From a candidate division WOR-3 bacterium (GTDB taxonomy: Bacteria > Hydrothermota > Tepidihabitantia > SM23-42), in assembly GCA_029858255.1 (NCBI GenBank), contig JAOUFJ010000011.1, forward strand, positions 1-64,000: a DNA stretch of 64,000 bases. The letters run 5' to 3'. The notes under the pieces were generated by a model. It was not told the DNA's origin, searched no databases, and saw only the letters and a list, made by a program, of their open reading frames with translations. This document shows positions 18,423-28,674 of this stretch, piece after piece. Positions within the stretch are counted from its first letter, which is position 1. Every line of letters starts with the position of its first letter. The translations under genes and the position numbers were made by a program.

Positions 18423-19464
18423 ATGATACTCAAACGGGTAAGATACCAGGGGTTTCGCAACTTGGTTGATGCGGAGATTGATTTCTCTGATGACTTCAAC
18501 TACATAATCGGTGACAATGGCGCGGGCAAGACGAACCTGCTTGAAGCCATTTACTATGCATGTAATGCATCATCATTCAGGGAAAAAGAGGACCGCAGCC
18601 TGATACGTTTTGGTGCGGAATTCCTGAGGGTTGAGGCTGATGCCGGCAACGGTCGTAGGGCTGCAGTCTATCTTGACGCTGCAAGAAAGAAGATCGTGCT
18701 GGACGGCAATAATGTGCCGAGGATCAGCGATTTCATCGGTTGGCTCGGAGTCACGATCATGTCGATCGATGATATATGGATTGTACGCGGTGCACCGGCG
18801 AGACGGCGCTATTTCTTGGATTGGACGATTGCGAAAATATCTCCGGCCTACGTTGCTGCCCTCGTTGAATATCGTAAGATCGTGCGACAGAGAAATCGAT
18901 TTCTCCAATCGCTCAGCGAGAATGGCAGCAGGAAGCTTTTTGAAGTTTTTGATGAACAGCTGATCAACAGTGGAAACGAAATATACCGGCGGCGTGCGGC
19001 AAAGCTGCCTGAACTGCGGCAGATATTCGCCGACTTCGGCTCGAATTTCAATTTGCGGAAGCTAGAGATGGACTATCAGACTGAATGTTCTGACATGGAA
19101 TTGAACGAACAAGTACTGAAGCGCGTGCGTCCAATGGAGATTGCCCGTGGGCAAACTGTGGTTGGACCGCACCGTGATGATCTGTTGTTTTCACTGAACG
19201 GTCATTCGATGCAGCACTACGCATCAGAAGGTGAGGAGCGCGCGGCGTCTATTTCGCTCAAGTTGGCCGAGGCAGAGATGTTGTACCGTGCACGGGGCGA
19301 GAGGCCTATTCTTCTGCTGGATGAGGTTAGCGCCGAACTCGATGCCATGAAGCGCGATATTCTGTTGGGGTTGTTGCAGGGGCAGGTCCTTTATGCCAGT
19401 ACGCGGGCGCCTGAACCCGATCCTGTCTCCGGACGGCAGTGTCGAATGTTCCGTATCGAGAGAG

Positions 19465-19484
<20 letters not shown>
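18423..19484 (+). CDS. recF: DNA replication and repair protein RecF
   Basis: SMC-like ATPase that loads RecA at gaps through RecOR. The 353-aa product begins with the RecF hallmark ILKRVRYQGFRNLVDAEIDF, then Walker A GDNGAGKTN (30-38). The ABC signature region reads YASEGEERAASISLKLAEAE (SQGQQR in E. coli RecF), and Walker B is PILLLDEVSAELD near the C-terminus. It opens a recF-DUF721-gyrB cluster, a classic near-origin order, though dnaA and dnaN are not in the window. Confidence 0.95.
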
Positions 19485-21724
<2,240 letters not shown>

Positions 21725-21733
21725 GGAGGACAG

Positions 21734-22801
21734 ATGGATCGCATTAAACTGCTCAAAGAATTGAGTGAAGCATTTGGCATTTCGGGTTATGAAGATGATG
21801 TTGTCGATATTCTTAAGAAACTTTTTGGCGGGCGTGTTTCGATCAGCCGTGACCGTATCGGCAGTGTCATTGCACGGAAGGATGGAACAAGCGAGCGACC
21901 GAAGATCATGTTCTCGGCCCACATGGACGAGATTGGCTTCATGGTCAAAGATATCACCAAAGAAGGTTTCCTAAAATTCCTTCCGATAGGTGGATGGTGG
22001 GCTGGTAACATACCGGGACTCAAGGTGCATATCAGAACGAGAAAAGGAAAACTGGTACCAGGTGTTGTGGGGCTTAAGCCAATTCATGAACTGACCGAAG
22101 AGGAAAGGAAGAAACTGCCGGAAATCAAGGATATGTATATAGATGTCGGGGCGACGAAGGATTTTGATGCCAAGGTGAAATTAGGGATCCGTCCTGGCGA
22201 TCCAATCGTGCCCGCTGGTGGCTTTGTGCAAATGGCAAACAAGGATCTGCTTCTCGGCAAGGCATGGGATGACCGAGTTGGATGTGCGTTGTTGGTGAGT
22301 CTGCTCGACAATCTACAGGCCAAGAAGCACCCTAATACGGTCTACCTGGTGGGTTCGGTTCAAGAGGAGGTCGGTCTGCGTGGTGCGCGGACTTCGGCTT
22401 TTGCGATTGAACCGGATATCGGCTTTGCACTCGATGTGAGTATATGCCGGGATACGCCCGGGAACGATAGTGATGTTACCGAGAGATTGGGAGGTGGTGT
22501 CGGTATCTTGATATATGATTCGACCATGATACCGCATGTAAGATTACGTGATTATGTATGTGATCTTGCTGAAGCCAACAAGATACCTTATCATCTTGCT
22601 TCCATCAGGGGCGGTTATGACACAGGCACGATTCATCTAACAAAACACGGTGTGCCATGTTTGGCTTTGGGGGTTCCTACGCGTTACGTTCATTCGGATG
22701 CGAGTGTAATATCCCTCGAAGATTATGAAAATATTTTGAAGTTGATAACATTGATTGTAGAGAATTTCAATGAGGATGTACTACAGAAAATCATTGAATA
22801 A
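21734..22801 (+). CDS. M42 family aminopeptidase (glutamyl aminopeptidase/endoglucanase-M family)
   Basis: A cytoplasmic dinuclear-metal aminopeptidase of 355 aa, usually a tetrahedral dodecamer that trims peptides. Visible motifs: metal His in SAHMDEIGFMV, bridging Asp in KAWDDRVGCALL, catalytic Glu pair in GSVQEEVGLRGA, later Asp in ALDVS and the C-terminal metal His in RYVHSDASV. TAAGGAGG overlaps the gyrB stop, so it is translated from the same transcript; the RAYT-like gene follows 9 bp after its stop. Confidence 0.93.
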   Translation: MDRIKLLKELSEAFGISGYEDDVVDILKKLFGGRVSISRDRIGSVIARKDGTSERPKIMFSAHMDEIGFMVKDITKEGFLKFLPIGGWWAGNIPGLKVHIRTRKGKLVPGVVGLKPIHELTEEERKKLPEIKDMYIDVGATKDFDAKVKLGIRPGDPIVPAGGFVQMANKDLLLGKAWDDRVGCALLVSLLDNLQAKKHPNTVYLVGSVQEEVGLRGARTSAFAIEPDIGFALDVSICRDTPGNDSDVTERLGGGVGILIYDSTMIPHVRLRDYVCDLAEANKIPYHLASIRGGYDTGTIHLTKHGVPCLALGVPTRYVHSDASVISLEDYENILKLITLIVENFNEDVLQKIIE

Positions 22802-22810
22802 GGGGGCGGA

Positions 22811-23302
22811 ATGACTAAGAGAATAATCAAACCTGGGGCAATCTACGATATTTGGACAACAACAAAAGATTGCCTCGAGATCCTCGCTGATCCCCACTGG
22901 GCAAGATTTCTCTTGCTCTCAATTGGCTATCACCGCTATATGTTGAATTACCGCATCTATTCTTACTTGATATTGCCGGACTCCTTTTATCTGATAATAC
23001 AACCGAGTAAGATGTTTTCGATGTCGAAGATTATGAAATTGATAAAGGGTAATTTCGCGCGTAAGTACAATGAATACAAGAAGCGCGAGGGAACTGTATG
23101 GAGTCAGAGTTTTGACGCGGAGATAGTCGAAAGTGTGGAGGACTTGAAAGAACGTTTAGAACACATTCACTCTTTACCTGTCATCAGAGGCTTGGTCAAG
23201 GAACCTGGGTATTACGAATTCTCGAGCTACAACAATTATCATAAGGCGCGTAGAACGAACGTACAGCTTGTTATCGATCAGTTGCCTGAAGGGTCTGGTT
23301 AA
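22811..23302 (+). CDS. RAYT/IS200-like transposase fold protein lacking its catalytic residues
   Basis: 163 aa with the overall pattern of REP-associated tyrosine transposases (Y1_Tnp): YRIYSYLILP, then KGNFARKYNEYKKREGTVWSQSF, then LEHIHSLPVIRGLVKEPGYYEFSSYNNY, which matches the typical 'EYIHNNPVRAGLV..P.DY.WSSY' end. The HUH metal motif, usually PNHVHLLI, here reads PDSFYLII (Ser58 and Tyr60 replace both His). The region that normally holds the nucleophilic Tyr (GFYDHVIR-like) reads SFDAEIV. It is probably catalytically dead and may be a domesticated DNA- or RNA-hairpin-binding protein. Intact frame and operon position after the M42 gene argue against random decay. Confidence 0.75.
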   Translation: MTKRIIKPGAIYDIWTTTKDCLEILADPHWARFLLLSIGYHRYMLNYRIYSYLILPDSFYLIIQPSKMFSMSKIMKLIKGNFARKYNEYKKREGTVWSQSFDAEIVESVEDLKERLEHIHSLPVIRGLVKEPGYYEFSSYNNYHKARRTNVQLVIDQLPEGSG

Positions 23303-23304
23303 GG

Positions 23305-24069
23305 ATAAAAAACAGCAGTAGTACTACACAGGTCTGGGATAGATTCTGGTCTGGTAAACACCCGGACACTATATACCCACCCGTTACAAATATCGTCGAA
23401 GAATTAGAGGCAGTATCACACATAAGAGACAAAAGGATTCTTGAGGTTGGCGCCGGCACTGGCCGTGATGGTCTCAGGATGCGGGAACTGGGAGCGGATG
23501 TATATTTACTGGATTATTCGAAGGAGAGTCTGCGCATCATTCGTCTCCTGTCAACGAATGACCCGGTGAAGATGATTCTTGGTGATGCCAGAAATTGTCC
23601 TTTCGAGGATGGAACTTTCGATGTCGTATTCCATCAAGGTCTGCTGGAGCATTTTCCTTCACCCTGGCATTTGTTGAATGAGAATGCCAGGATATTGAAG
23701 AGAGGCGGATTATTGATCATCGACGTGCCCCAGACATTTCATTTCTATACCTTGATGAAACATTTGCTAATGATTCTGGGATTGTGGTTTGGCGGTTGGG
23801 AACGGCAGTTCACTCCAGGCTCCCTGGCCGGAATGCTCAAAAGACTTGGATTTGCACCGGTTCATGTTTATGGTGATTGGTCAAGACCCGGCGTCGTATA
23901 CAAGATCATAAGACAGTTGTTCATGAAAGTCGGGATTGCGTTGCCGATGTACCCAAAGTTCTTTGGTGCGATCACAACATGGTGGAACGAGCTCCAGTCC
24001 AAATTGAGGAGAAAACGGCTATTCCTCTACACTGTTCTCTCAATTGGTGTTATCGCCCGGAAGATATAG
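23305..24069 (+). CDS. SAM-dependent methyltransferase (class I), start codon uncertain
   Basis: Predicted to methylate an unknown small molecule or lipid. Motif I, LEVGAGTGRDGL, is encoded at about 23438-23475, followed by YLLDYSKES, GDARNCPFEDGTFDVVFHQGLLEHF and LKRGGLLIIDVPQ. The first ATG in frame (23479) lies after motif I, so it cannot be the real start. The frame is open from 23290 and gives a normal start region (VWDRFWSGKHPD), but it contains no ATG, GTG or TTG. ATA 23305 is the best of the rare choices; a lost start or an indel is the alternative. About 254 aa from 23305. Convergent with the transglycosylase gene, 2 bp away. Confidence 0.7.
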   Translation: MKNSSSTTQVWDRFWSGKHPDTIYPPVTNIVEELEAVSHIRDKRILEVGAGTGRDGLRMRELGADVYLLDYSKESLRIIRLLSTNDPVKMILGDARNCPFEDGTFDVVFHQGLLEHFPSPWHLLNENARILKRGGLLIIDVPQTFHFYTLMKHLLMILGLWFGGWERQFTPGSLAGMLKRLGFAPVHVYGDWSRPGVVYKIIRQLFMKVGIALPMYPKFFGAITTWWNELQSKLRRKRLFLYTVLSIGVIARKI

Positions 24070-24071
24070 AT

Positions 24072-24635
24072 CTACTTAGGCAAATTCGTGAAGTGCGGTG
24101 TGCCGTCTTCAGTTATAGAGAAGTAGACTGGGTTTTTCTTGCATCCGCGCCCGTACCTGGAGAGTATATAGTCGACATACTCTAGGGTAGCGGGAATTTG
24201 TGGCACCCTCTTGAGTCTGCGCACCAGCCCAGGTCCAGCGTGGTATGCAGCGAGGGCCAGTTCAAGATCTTCCCCGAAAAGACCGAGCAGATGGCTGAGA
24301 TATTTAACTCCGCCTTTTATGTTCTCACGGGGATTGTAGGGATCTTTGACTCCCAGTCCGCGGGCCGTTTCCGGCATCAGTTGCATTAGGCCGATTGCGC
24401 CACTGCGCGAAACCGCACGTGGATTGAATTCGGATTCTTTGCGGATCACTATCTTTATCAATTCTGGGTCTACATCATACAGCTGACAGTAGTGTTTGAT
24501 AATATGATCATACTCCTCGCAGACAAACTCTCGGTGTGGTACACTTCCCTGATCGACGGAAGGGATGTTCGTAAACAGAACATTTCCAGTTCTTGTCGTT
24601 GAGATTATCTGTCCGAGCAAAAGTAGTATTATCAT
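24072..24635 (-). CDS. Lytic transglycosylase (Slt-type, GH23)
   Basis: Cleaves the MurNAc-GlcNAc bond of peptidoglycan with 1,6-anhydro formation. 187 aa: signal-like helix MIILLLLGQIIST, then the SLT domain from about residue 45 with the catalytic Glu in IVIRKESEFNPRAVS, SGAIGLMQLMPETARGLG, and the AAYHAGPGLV motif. The C-terminus has a short tail (VYFSITEDGTPHFTN). The ATG at 24633-24635 lies 6 bases after the -10 box; the TTG at 24641 would fall next to that box and is rejected. Confidence 0.93.
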   Translation of the reverse strand: MIILLLLGQIISTTRTGNVLFTNIPSVDQGSVPHREFVCEEYDHIIKHYCQLYDVDPELIKIVIRKESEFNPRAVSRSGAIGLMQLMPETARGLGVKDPYNPRENIKGGVKYLSHLLGLFGEDLELALAAYHAGPGLVRRLKRVPQIPATLEYVDYILSRYGRGCKKNPVYFSITEDGTPHFTNLPK

Positions 24636-24641
24636 TGGCAA

Positions 24642-24669
24642 ATATTACACAAGATTCATATTTTGTCAA
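24642..24669 (-). promoter_or_regulatory. Leaderless promoter of the lytic transglycosylase
   Basis: Minus strand TTGACA, 16 bp, TAATAT, then 6 bases to the ATG. Confidence 0.8.
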
Positions 24670-24701
24670 GAGTTTTTTGACGCTACACGCTACAAAAGGA
24701 A

Positions 24702-24755
24702 CGTTACTACCGTTGGTTTCGTTATTCCCGTTAATACCGCTATTCCCGTTCATAA
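24702..24755 (+). repeat. 9-bp tandem repeat array C1 (6 units)
   Basis: CGTTACTAC, CGTTGGTTT, CGTTATTCC, CGTTAATAC, CGCTATTCC, CGTTCATAA. It lies on the + strand although both neighbouring genes are on the minus strand. Confidence 0.8.
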
Positions 24756-24769
24756 CGATAACGAAAGAT

Positions 24770-24900
24770 TACCGTTCGAGTGAAGTCGAGAACCGTAACG
24801 AACCCGTATCGTCTGGCGTCAAACGGTTGCGAAAAGCGATACGTTTTCGAAAGACGGTTTCTGTTTTGTGCCGTAAGACGTAGCGGCTTAACGAAACGGG
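24770..24900. repeat. Dispersed repeat with CGGTTGCGAAAAGCGA and CGAAAGACGGTTTC blocks
   Basis: The block CGGTTGCGAAAAGCGATACG (about 24825-24844), followed by TTTTCGAAAGACGGTTTCTG, has a counterpart at 49388-49425. That copy reads CGGTTGCAAAAAGCGAATCGG with TTTCGTCTTTCGAAC. No coding frame is supported. Confidence 0.5.
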
Positions 24901-24968
24901 CATCGTAATCCTTGAAAGTAACCGAGTAATTTGTTATTGATATTTCGCAATTCGCAATTTACACAGGA

Positions 24969-25011
24969 CGTTAGGTCCGTTAGTCTCGTTACTCCCGTTA
25001 CTATCGTTCCC
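24969..25011 (+). repeat. 9-bp tandem repeat array C2 (4-5 units)
   Basis: CGTTAGGTC, CGTTAGTCT, CGTTACTCC, CGTTACTAT and a partial CGTTCCC. It is preceded by the near-palindrome TTTCGCAATTCGCAATTT (24943-24960). The pair 'palindrome then array' repeats the design of 13931-14061. Confidence 0.75.
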
Positions 25012-25200
25012 TTTCTCATCTTCATAAGGTCTCATGTTCTGTTGTGCAGAGTTCTCATCTTCTTACCCTCTTAACTTCTGATCTTCTGGTTTAGTTTGTC
25101 TCTTGTCTTTTCAATTTCTGGCGCGTCAAGCCTTATCAGTTCTATCCTTCTCCGCTTCTCAACGTCTAATCTTCTGAACTTCTTATTGCCTTAATTTCTG
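25012..25200 (+). repeat. Pyrimidine-rich CTTCTTAAC repeats downstream of array C
   Basis: CTCATCTTCATAAGG, CTCATCTTCTTACCCTCTTAACTTCTGATCTTC and later AATCTTCTGAACTTC units run up to the cyclase stop codon. With arrays C1 and C2 they account for almost all of the 560-bp gap; no gene is seen in it. Confidence 0.65.
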
Positions 25201-25205
25201 ATGTA

Positions 25206-26864
25206 TTATGTTTTCAGTCCCGTGACCTCAAATATTTCTACGGGGCGGCTGATGTTCTTGAGTTCAACAGGCGGGAGTTGCTTTGCTTCAATGAATTCTT
25301 TTGTACAAGCATATGTCGACCGGCTGATGATTATCTGGCCCTTCTTTGCCACGTTTTCCAGGCGGGATGCAAGGTTTACTGCAGTGCCGACGACCGTATA
25401 CTCCATGCGCTTGATACTGCCGATATTGCCTGCGATAACCTCGCCGGTATGGATGCCGATACCGATCTCGAATACTTCCAGCATCGATGCGTCGATTTTG
25501 TTACGCCATCGCTCTCTGAGTTGCTGGACGCGTTTCTTCATGCCCAGGGCTGCTTTTATGGCGCGCAGGGCATCGTCCGGATGCGCGACAGGCGCGCCAA
25601 AAATGGCCATCACGCAGTCGCCTATGTACTTGTCCAGCGTGCCTTCGTGGGTAAAGACTTCTTCAGACATGCTGCTGAGAAAGTCATTTAGGATTTCCAC
25701 AGAGGTGATGGTGGGAATTCTCTCGGTCAGCGAGGTGAATCCCCGGATATCGCTGAAGAGAATCGTCGCAGTGCGGTTCTCACCACCCAGAGATACTGCT
25801 CTCTTGTCTGACATGATCTCGCTGACGACGCCGGGCGAAAAGAAACGCTGAAGACGCTCGCGTATCCTTTCTTCCTCCTTAACCTTTTCGTACAACTGGG
25901 CGTTTTCTATCGCAATTGCCGCCTGATTGGCAAAAGAGGACATGAAATCGATGTCATCACGGTCGAATTTCTTATGGGCAACCGGGTTGTCGAGGTAGAT
26001 TATGCCGATCCTTTCGTTTTCTTTTGAGATCAATGGCACGCAGACGACCGAGCCGATCGCGTAGCTAATGACACTATCCTGAGTCATGAACCTTTCATCC
26101 TTTGTTGCATCCTCGGTGTTGATCGGTTTGCCTGTCTTGAATGCTTGCCATGCAATGCTCTGGCTGATCTCGTGCGTTTTGTCCGGGTCGAGAACACCGC
26201 CCATGTTTCTTGCTACCTTAACCTTCAGTATATTGGAAGGTTTGTCATGGAGCATGATGAAACCCCGTCGCGCCTGCAATATTTTGATGGCGAGATCCAT
26301 GAGTAGGTTGAGTAGTACGTTGAGATCGAAAACAAAATTTATTATTTTACCGACTTCGCAGAGAGTCGAGGCTATTTCCTTGATCTTCTCTACCTCGGTC
26401 AGATTTTCCTCGTATTGCCTGAAATGGCTTTCTATCTCGCTGAGCGATTTGAGAATTGTATCTGTGCTTGCCCCCTCACGAATTGCGTTTCTTATTGAAT
26501 CGATCTTTGCTGGAATGTCGATCTTGGCGCCGATGAGGCGTGCTGGTTTTCTGGGACTCGGTATCTGGTCTAATTTATTCTCGTCGACAAAGGTAACGAC
26601 CGTGTTACCAAGTTGGATTTCATCACCATAATCCAATCTTGTCTCGGTTACACGAGCACCATTTACAAATGTTCCGTACCGGCTGTGCTCGTCACGTATG
26701 TAGTAGAATATCCCTCTTCTTTCAACGGCGGCATGTGTACGCGACACGTAAATATCGTCGAGTACAATGTCGTTATCCGCGCGGCGTCCGAGGGTGATGC
26801 GCGGTTTCTCGAGTTTGACTACTCTTGTATCATCTTCTGCTTTATGGACAAAGAATGTCGCCAT
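25206..26864 (-). CDS. FHA-GAF-class III adenylate cyclase
   Basis: 552 aa. FHA domain at 1-95 with the phospho-Thr pocket LGRRADNDIVLDD (Arg27), VSRTH (Ser41, His44) and GTFVNG. GAF sensor about 165-325, then a short coiled linker. Cyclase domain about 360-552: metal Asp372 in FSDIRGFT and Asp416 in DKYIGD; substrate pair Lys412 and Thr490 (EYTVVG), which is the class IIIb ATP-specific combination; transition-state Asn497 and Arg501 in VNLASR. All catalytic residues are present, so cAMP synthesis is likely. It is the last gene of an operon led by a Ser/Thr kinase, so the FHA domain may dock the phosphorylated kinase or its target. The role of the GAF ligand is unknown. Confidence 0.93.
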   Translation of the reverse strand: MATFFVHKAEDDTRVVKLEKPRITLGRRADNDIVLDDIYVSRTHAAVERRGIFYYIRDEHSRYGTFVNGARVTETRLDYGDEIQLGNTVVTFVDENKLDQIPSPRKPARLIGAKIDIPAKIDSIRNAIREGASTDTILKSLSEIESHFRQYEENLTEVEKIKEIASTLCEVGKIINFVFDLNVLLNLLMDLAIKILQARRGFIMLHDKPSNILKVKVARNMGGVLDPDKTHEISQSIAWQAFKTGKPINTEDATKDERFMTQDSVISYAIGSVVCVPLISKENERIGIIYLDNPVAHKKFDRDDIDFMSSFANQAAIAIENAQLYEKVKEEERIRERLQRFFSPGVVSEIMSDKRAVSLGGENRTATILFSDIRGFTSLTERIPTITSVEILNDFLSSMSEEVFTHEGTLDKYIGDCVMAIFGAPVAHPDDALRAIKAALGMKKRVQQLRERWRNKIDASMLEVFEIGIGIHTGEVIAGNIGSIKRMEYTVVGTAVNLASRLENVAKKGQIIISRSTYACTKEFIEAKQLPPVELKNISRPVEIFEVTGLKT

Positions 26865-26893
26865 ACGCTACATACTACTTGTCAGCAGAAGAA

Positions 26894-27826
26894 TCATGGT
26901 GTGACATATACGTCGTCGAAGTTAGCCTTGGCTTCTTCGGCGGGGTCGTCGGACTTCAGCCAAAGTCCGGAAATTCCGTCAAGCAAAGGAGAGGATGCGT
27001 CATCTAAATTGAACAGTTCAGCATAATCCAGATATACTTCAATATTGTTACCGTGTAGGTGAGCAGCGACAAAATACCAGGTATCCGCCGCAAAATTCAT
27101 GGTATCGGCGATCGCCATCGGGAGGGGGCTGCCGTCGCGGATTTTCACAACGGATATCGAACTGGTGGTGAACTGCACCAGGTAGTAGTTGTTCGCATCC
27201 TGGTACCTTAATACAAGGCCGACCCTCCATGCCCAGCCCGACGAGCCCAGTATCTTGATGTTGGCACCAAACCAGAAATCATCGAGTGTATCCCTGACGG
27301 CAGCAAAGGAATACGCGCTGGTTGTAGTGTTATTCGTGGCAGTGTATACCATGGGCGCTGAATGCTGGACAGGTTCGCCATAGTCTTCCTGAATTTGCCA
27401 GGTGCCGATCAGTTGGCGGAAACCAAATGGTTCCCCGGTACCGGATTGTTCATTCTCAAAATTGAAGTAAAGTTCCTGGAAATACAAGTCGAACGAATCC
27501 ATGTGTGTATATGACTTTATCTCCACATCTTCGAAATAAAGTGTGCTGTAAAATTGCGCTTCGGCAACCAGTGTGTAAAGACCCGGATCGACCTCGGCAA
27601 ACTCGTAGTTACCCTCGAAATCGGTTTGTGTGCTGTACTTGTCTTCATCCCCAATCTTCAACTTAACAGTTGCACCTTCAAGGAAAGCCCCGGTGTGGTC
27701 GTAAGCCGTGCCAGCCAGGTAACCCTTGTCCGGGTTGTTCGGGTCATAGGGATTATCCCGCGGCGGCTCCAGACACGCCAGCGTTACCAGAAGCGTTAAG
27801 CATACCGTCACTAAAAGTCGTCTCAT
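26894..27826 (-). CDS. Lipoprotein with carboxypeptidase-regulatory-like domain and LamG-like fold
   Basis: 310 aa. Signal peptide with lipobox LVTLAC (Cys18), then PPRDNPYDPNNPD. Residues about 33-105 are a CarboxypepD_reg-like beta sandwich (GYLAGTAYDHTGAFLEGATVKL ... GNYEFAEVDPGLYTLVAEA). The second half (about 140-310) looks like a concanavalin/LamG-type jelly roll (WRVGLVLRYQDANNYYLVQF, GISGLWLKSDDPAEEAKANFDDVYV), often carbohydrate-binding. The protein is predicted to sit on the periplasmic or outer side of a membrane. It is the third gene of the kinase operon (11 bp after the DUF5683 gene, 29 bp before the cyclase gene), so it could be the envelope sensor of that circuit. Confidence 0.75.
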   Translation of the reverse strand: MRRLLVTVCLTLLVTLACLEPPRDNPYDPNNPDKGYLAGTAYDHTGAFLEGATVKLKIGDEDKYSTQTDFEGNYEFAEVDPGLYTLVAEAQFYSTLYFEDVEIKSYTHMDSFDLYFQELYFNFENEQSGTGEPFGFRQLIGTWQIQEDYGEPVQHSAPMVYTATNNTTTSAYSFAAVRDTLDDFWFGANIKILGSSGWAWRVGLVLRYQDANNYYLVQFTTSSISVVKIRDGSPLPMAIADTMNFAADTWYFVAAHLHGNNIEVYLDYAELFNLDDASSPLLDGISGLWLKSDDPAEEAKANFDDVYVTP

Positions 27827-27837
27827 TTTTCCCTCCG

Positions 27838-28665
27838 CTAGAATTTAAGGTTGTAGCCGATGCGCACTTGTTCTTCATCGAATGAGCAGATGAAGCCGCG
27901 GTCTGATTCGAGCAGCGATGTTCTGACCGATGGCTTGTGGAAGATGATATCATAAAGATTGTAAGCATGCACACCGAGGAATAACAACGCGTTGATCAAA
28001 GTAATGTTATGCCATAACTTGTATTCTTCATAGGCATCGTCAAATGCGGTCGAGGGCTGGGTCCAGTAAAGGTCCATGTACTTGTCGTGTTTGTTTTCTC
28101 TTATTATCGACGAGCCGAGGGTGCTGACGAGGGTAACGCCGTAGGCGATCATCAATTTTGTGCCCTTGCTCTTTTCGCCGCGGTATATTTGACCCCAGCC
28201 GGCAACACAGCACGAACGGATCGTCGCGTCAAAGCCACTGATTTCTCCTTTCCCGGGTGGTGCGGCGGGTTCGGTCGGTTCCACCACTGGCGCAGCGGAA
28301 ATCTCTGCTTTCGCTTCTTCGAATACCTTTATTATTTTGGGCGAAACCGTGGCGGCGTCCAATTCCATTTCTGGATCAAGCGCCAGTGCTTTCTTGAATT
28401 GGGTTTTCGCTGTAGTATGGTCCCCGAATGCAACATAGCTGAAAGCCAGGTACTTGTATGCTTCTACCTGGTCGGCATGCTTTAGCTGTTTCAGGTATCG
28501 CAGGGCATTCTCCAGCTCCCTTATTGCAGACTCATATTCACCCGTGTAATAATAATCCTTTGCCTTGTTGAGCATGGTCTCGAGCGAATCCTCCGTAACC
28601 GACTGCGAGAACCCGATCTGTATCATCAGGCAACTGAACAGTACTATCCTGACTATCCTTATCAT
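27838..28665 (-). CDS. TPR and DUF5683 domain envelope protein
   Basis: 275 aa. Signal peptide (MIRIVRIVLFSCLMIQIGFS), then about three TPR-like repeats (AKDYYYTGEYESAIRELENAL, YKYLAFSYVAFGDHTTAKTQFKKALALDPE), then a Pro/Ala-rich linker. The C-terminal DUF5683-like part reads SCCVAGWGQIYRGEKSKGTKLMIAYGVTLV, with two hydrophobic helices. DUF5683 proteins are common in the FCB group and unassigned. It is the second gene of the kinase operon, 9 bp from the kinase stop. Confidence 0.75.
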   Translation of the reverse strand: MIRIVRIVLFSCLMIQIGFSQSVTEDSLETMLNKAKDYYYTGEYESAIRELENALRYLKQLKHADQVEAYKYLAFSYVAFGDHTTAKTQFKKALALDPEMELDAATVSPKIIKVFEEAKAEISAAPVVEPTEPAAPPGKGEISGFDATIRSCCVAGWGQIYRGEKSKGTKLMIAYGVTLVSTLGSSIIRENKHDKYMDLYWTQPSTAFDDAYEEYKLWHNITLINALLFLGVHAYNLYDIIFHKPSVRTSLLESDRGFICSFDEEQVRIGYNLKF

Positions 28666-28674
28666 GTCACCTCC

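Noticed and set aside
22801-24070. Active insertion sequence around the RAYT-like gene
   Set aside because: No inverted repeats, hairpin ends or target duplications were seen, and the catalytic residues are missing.
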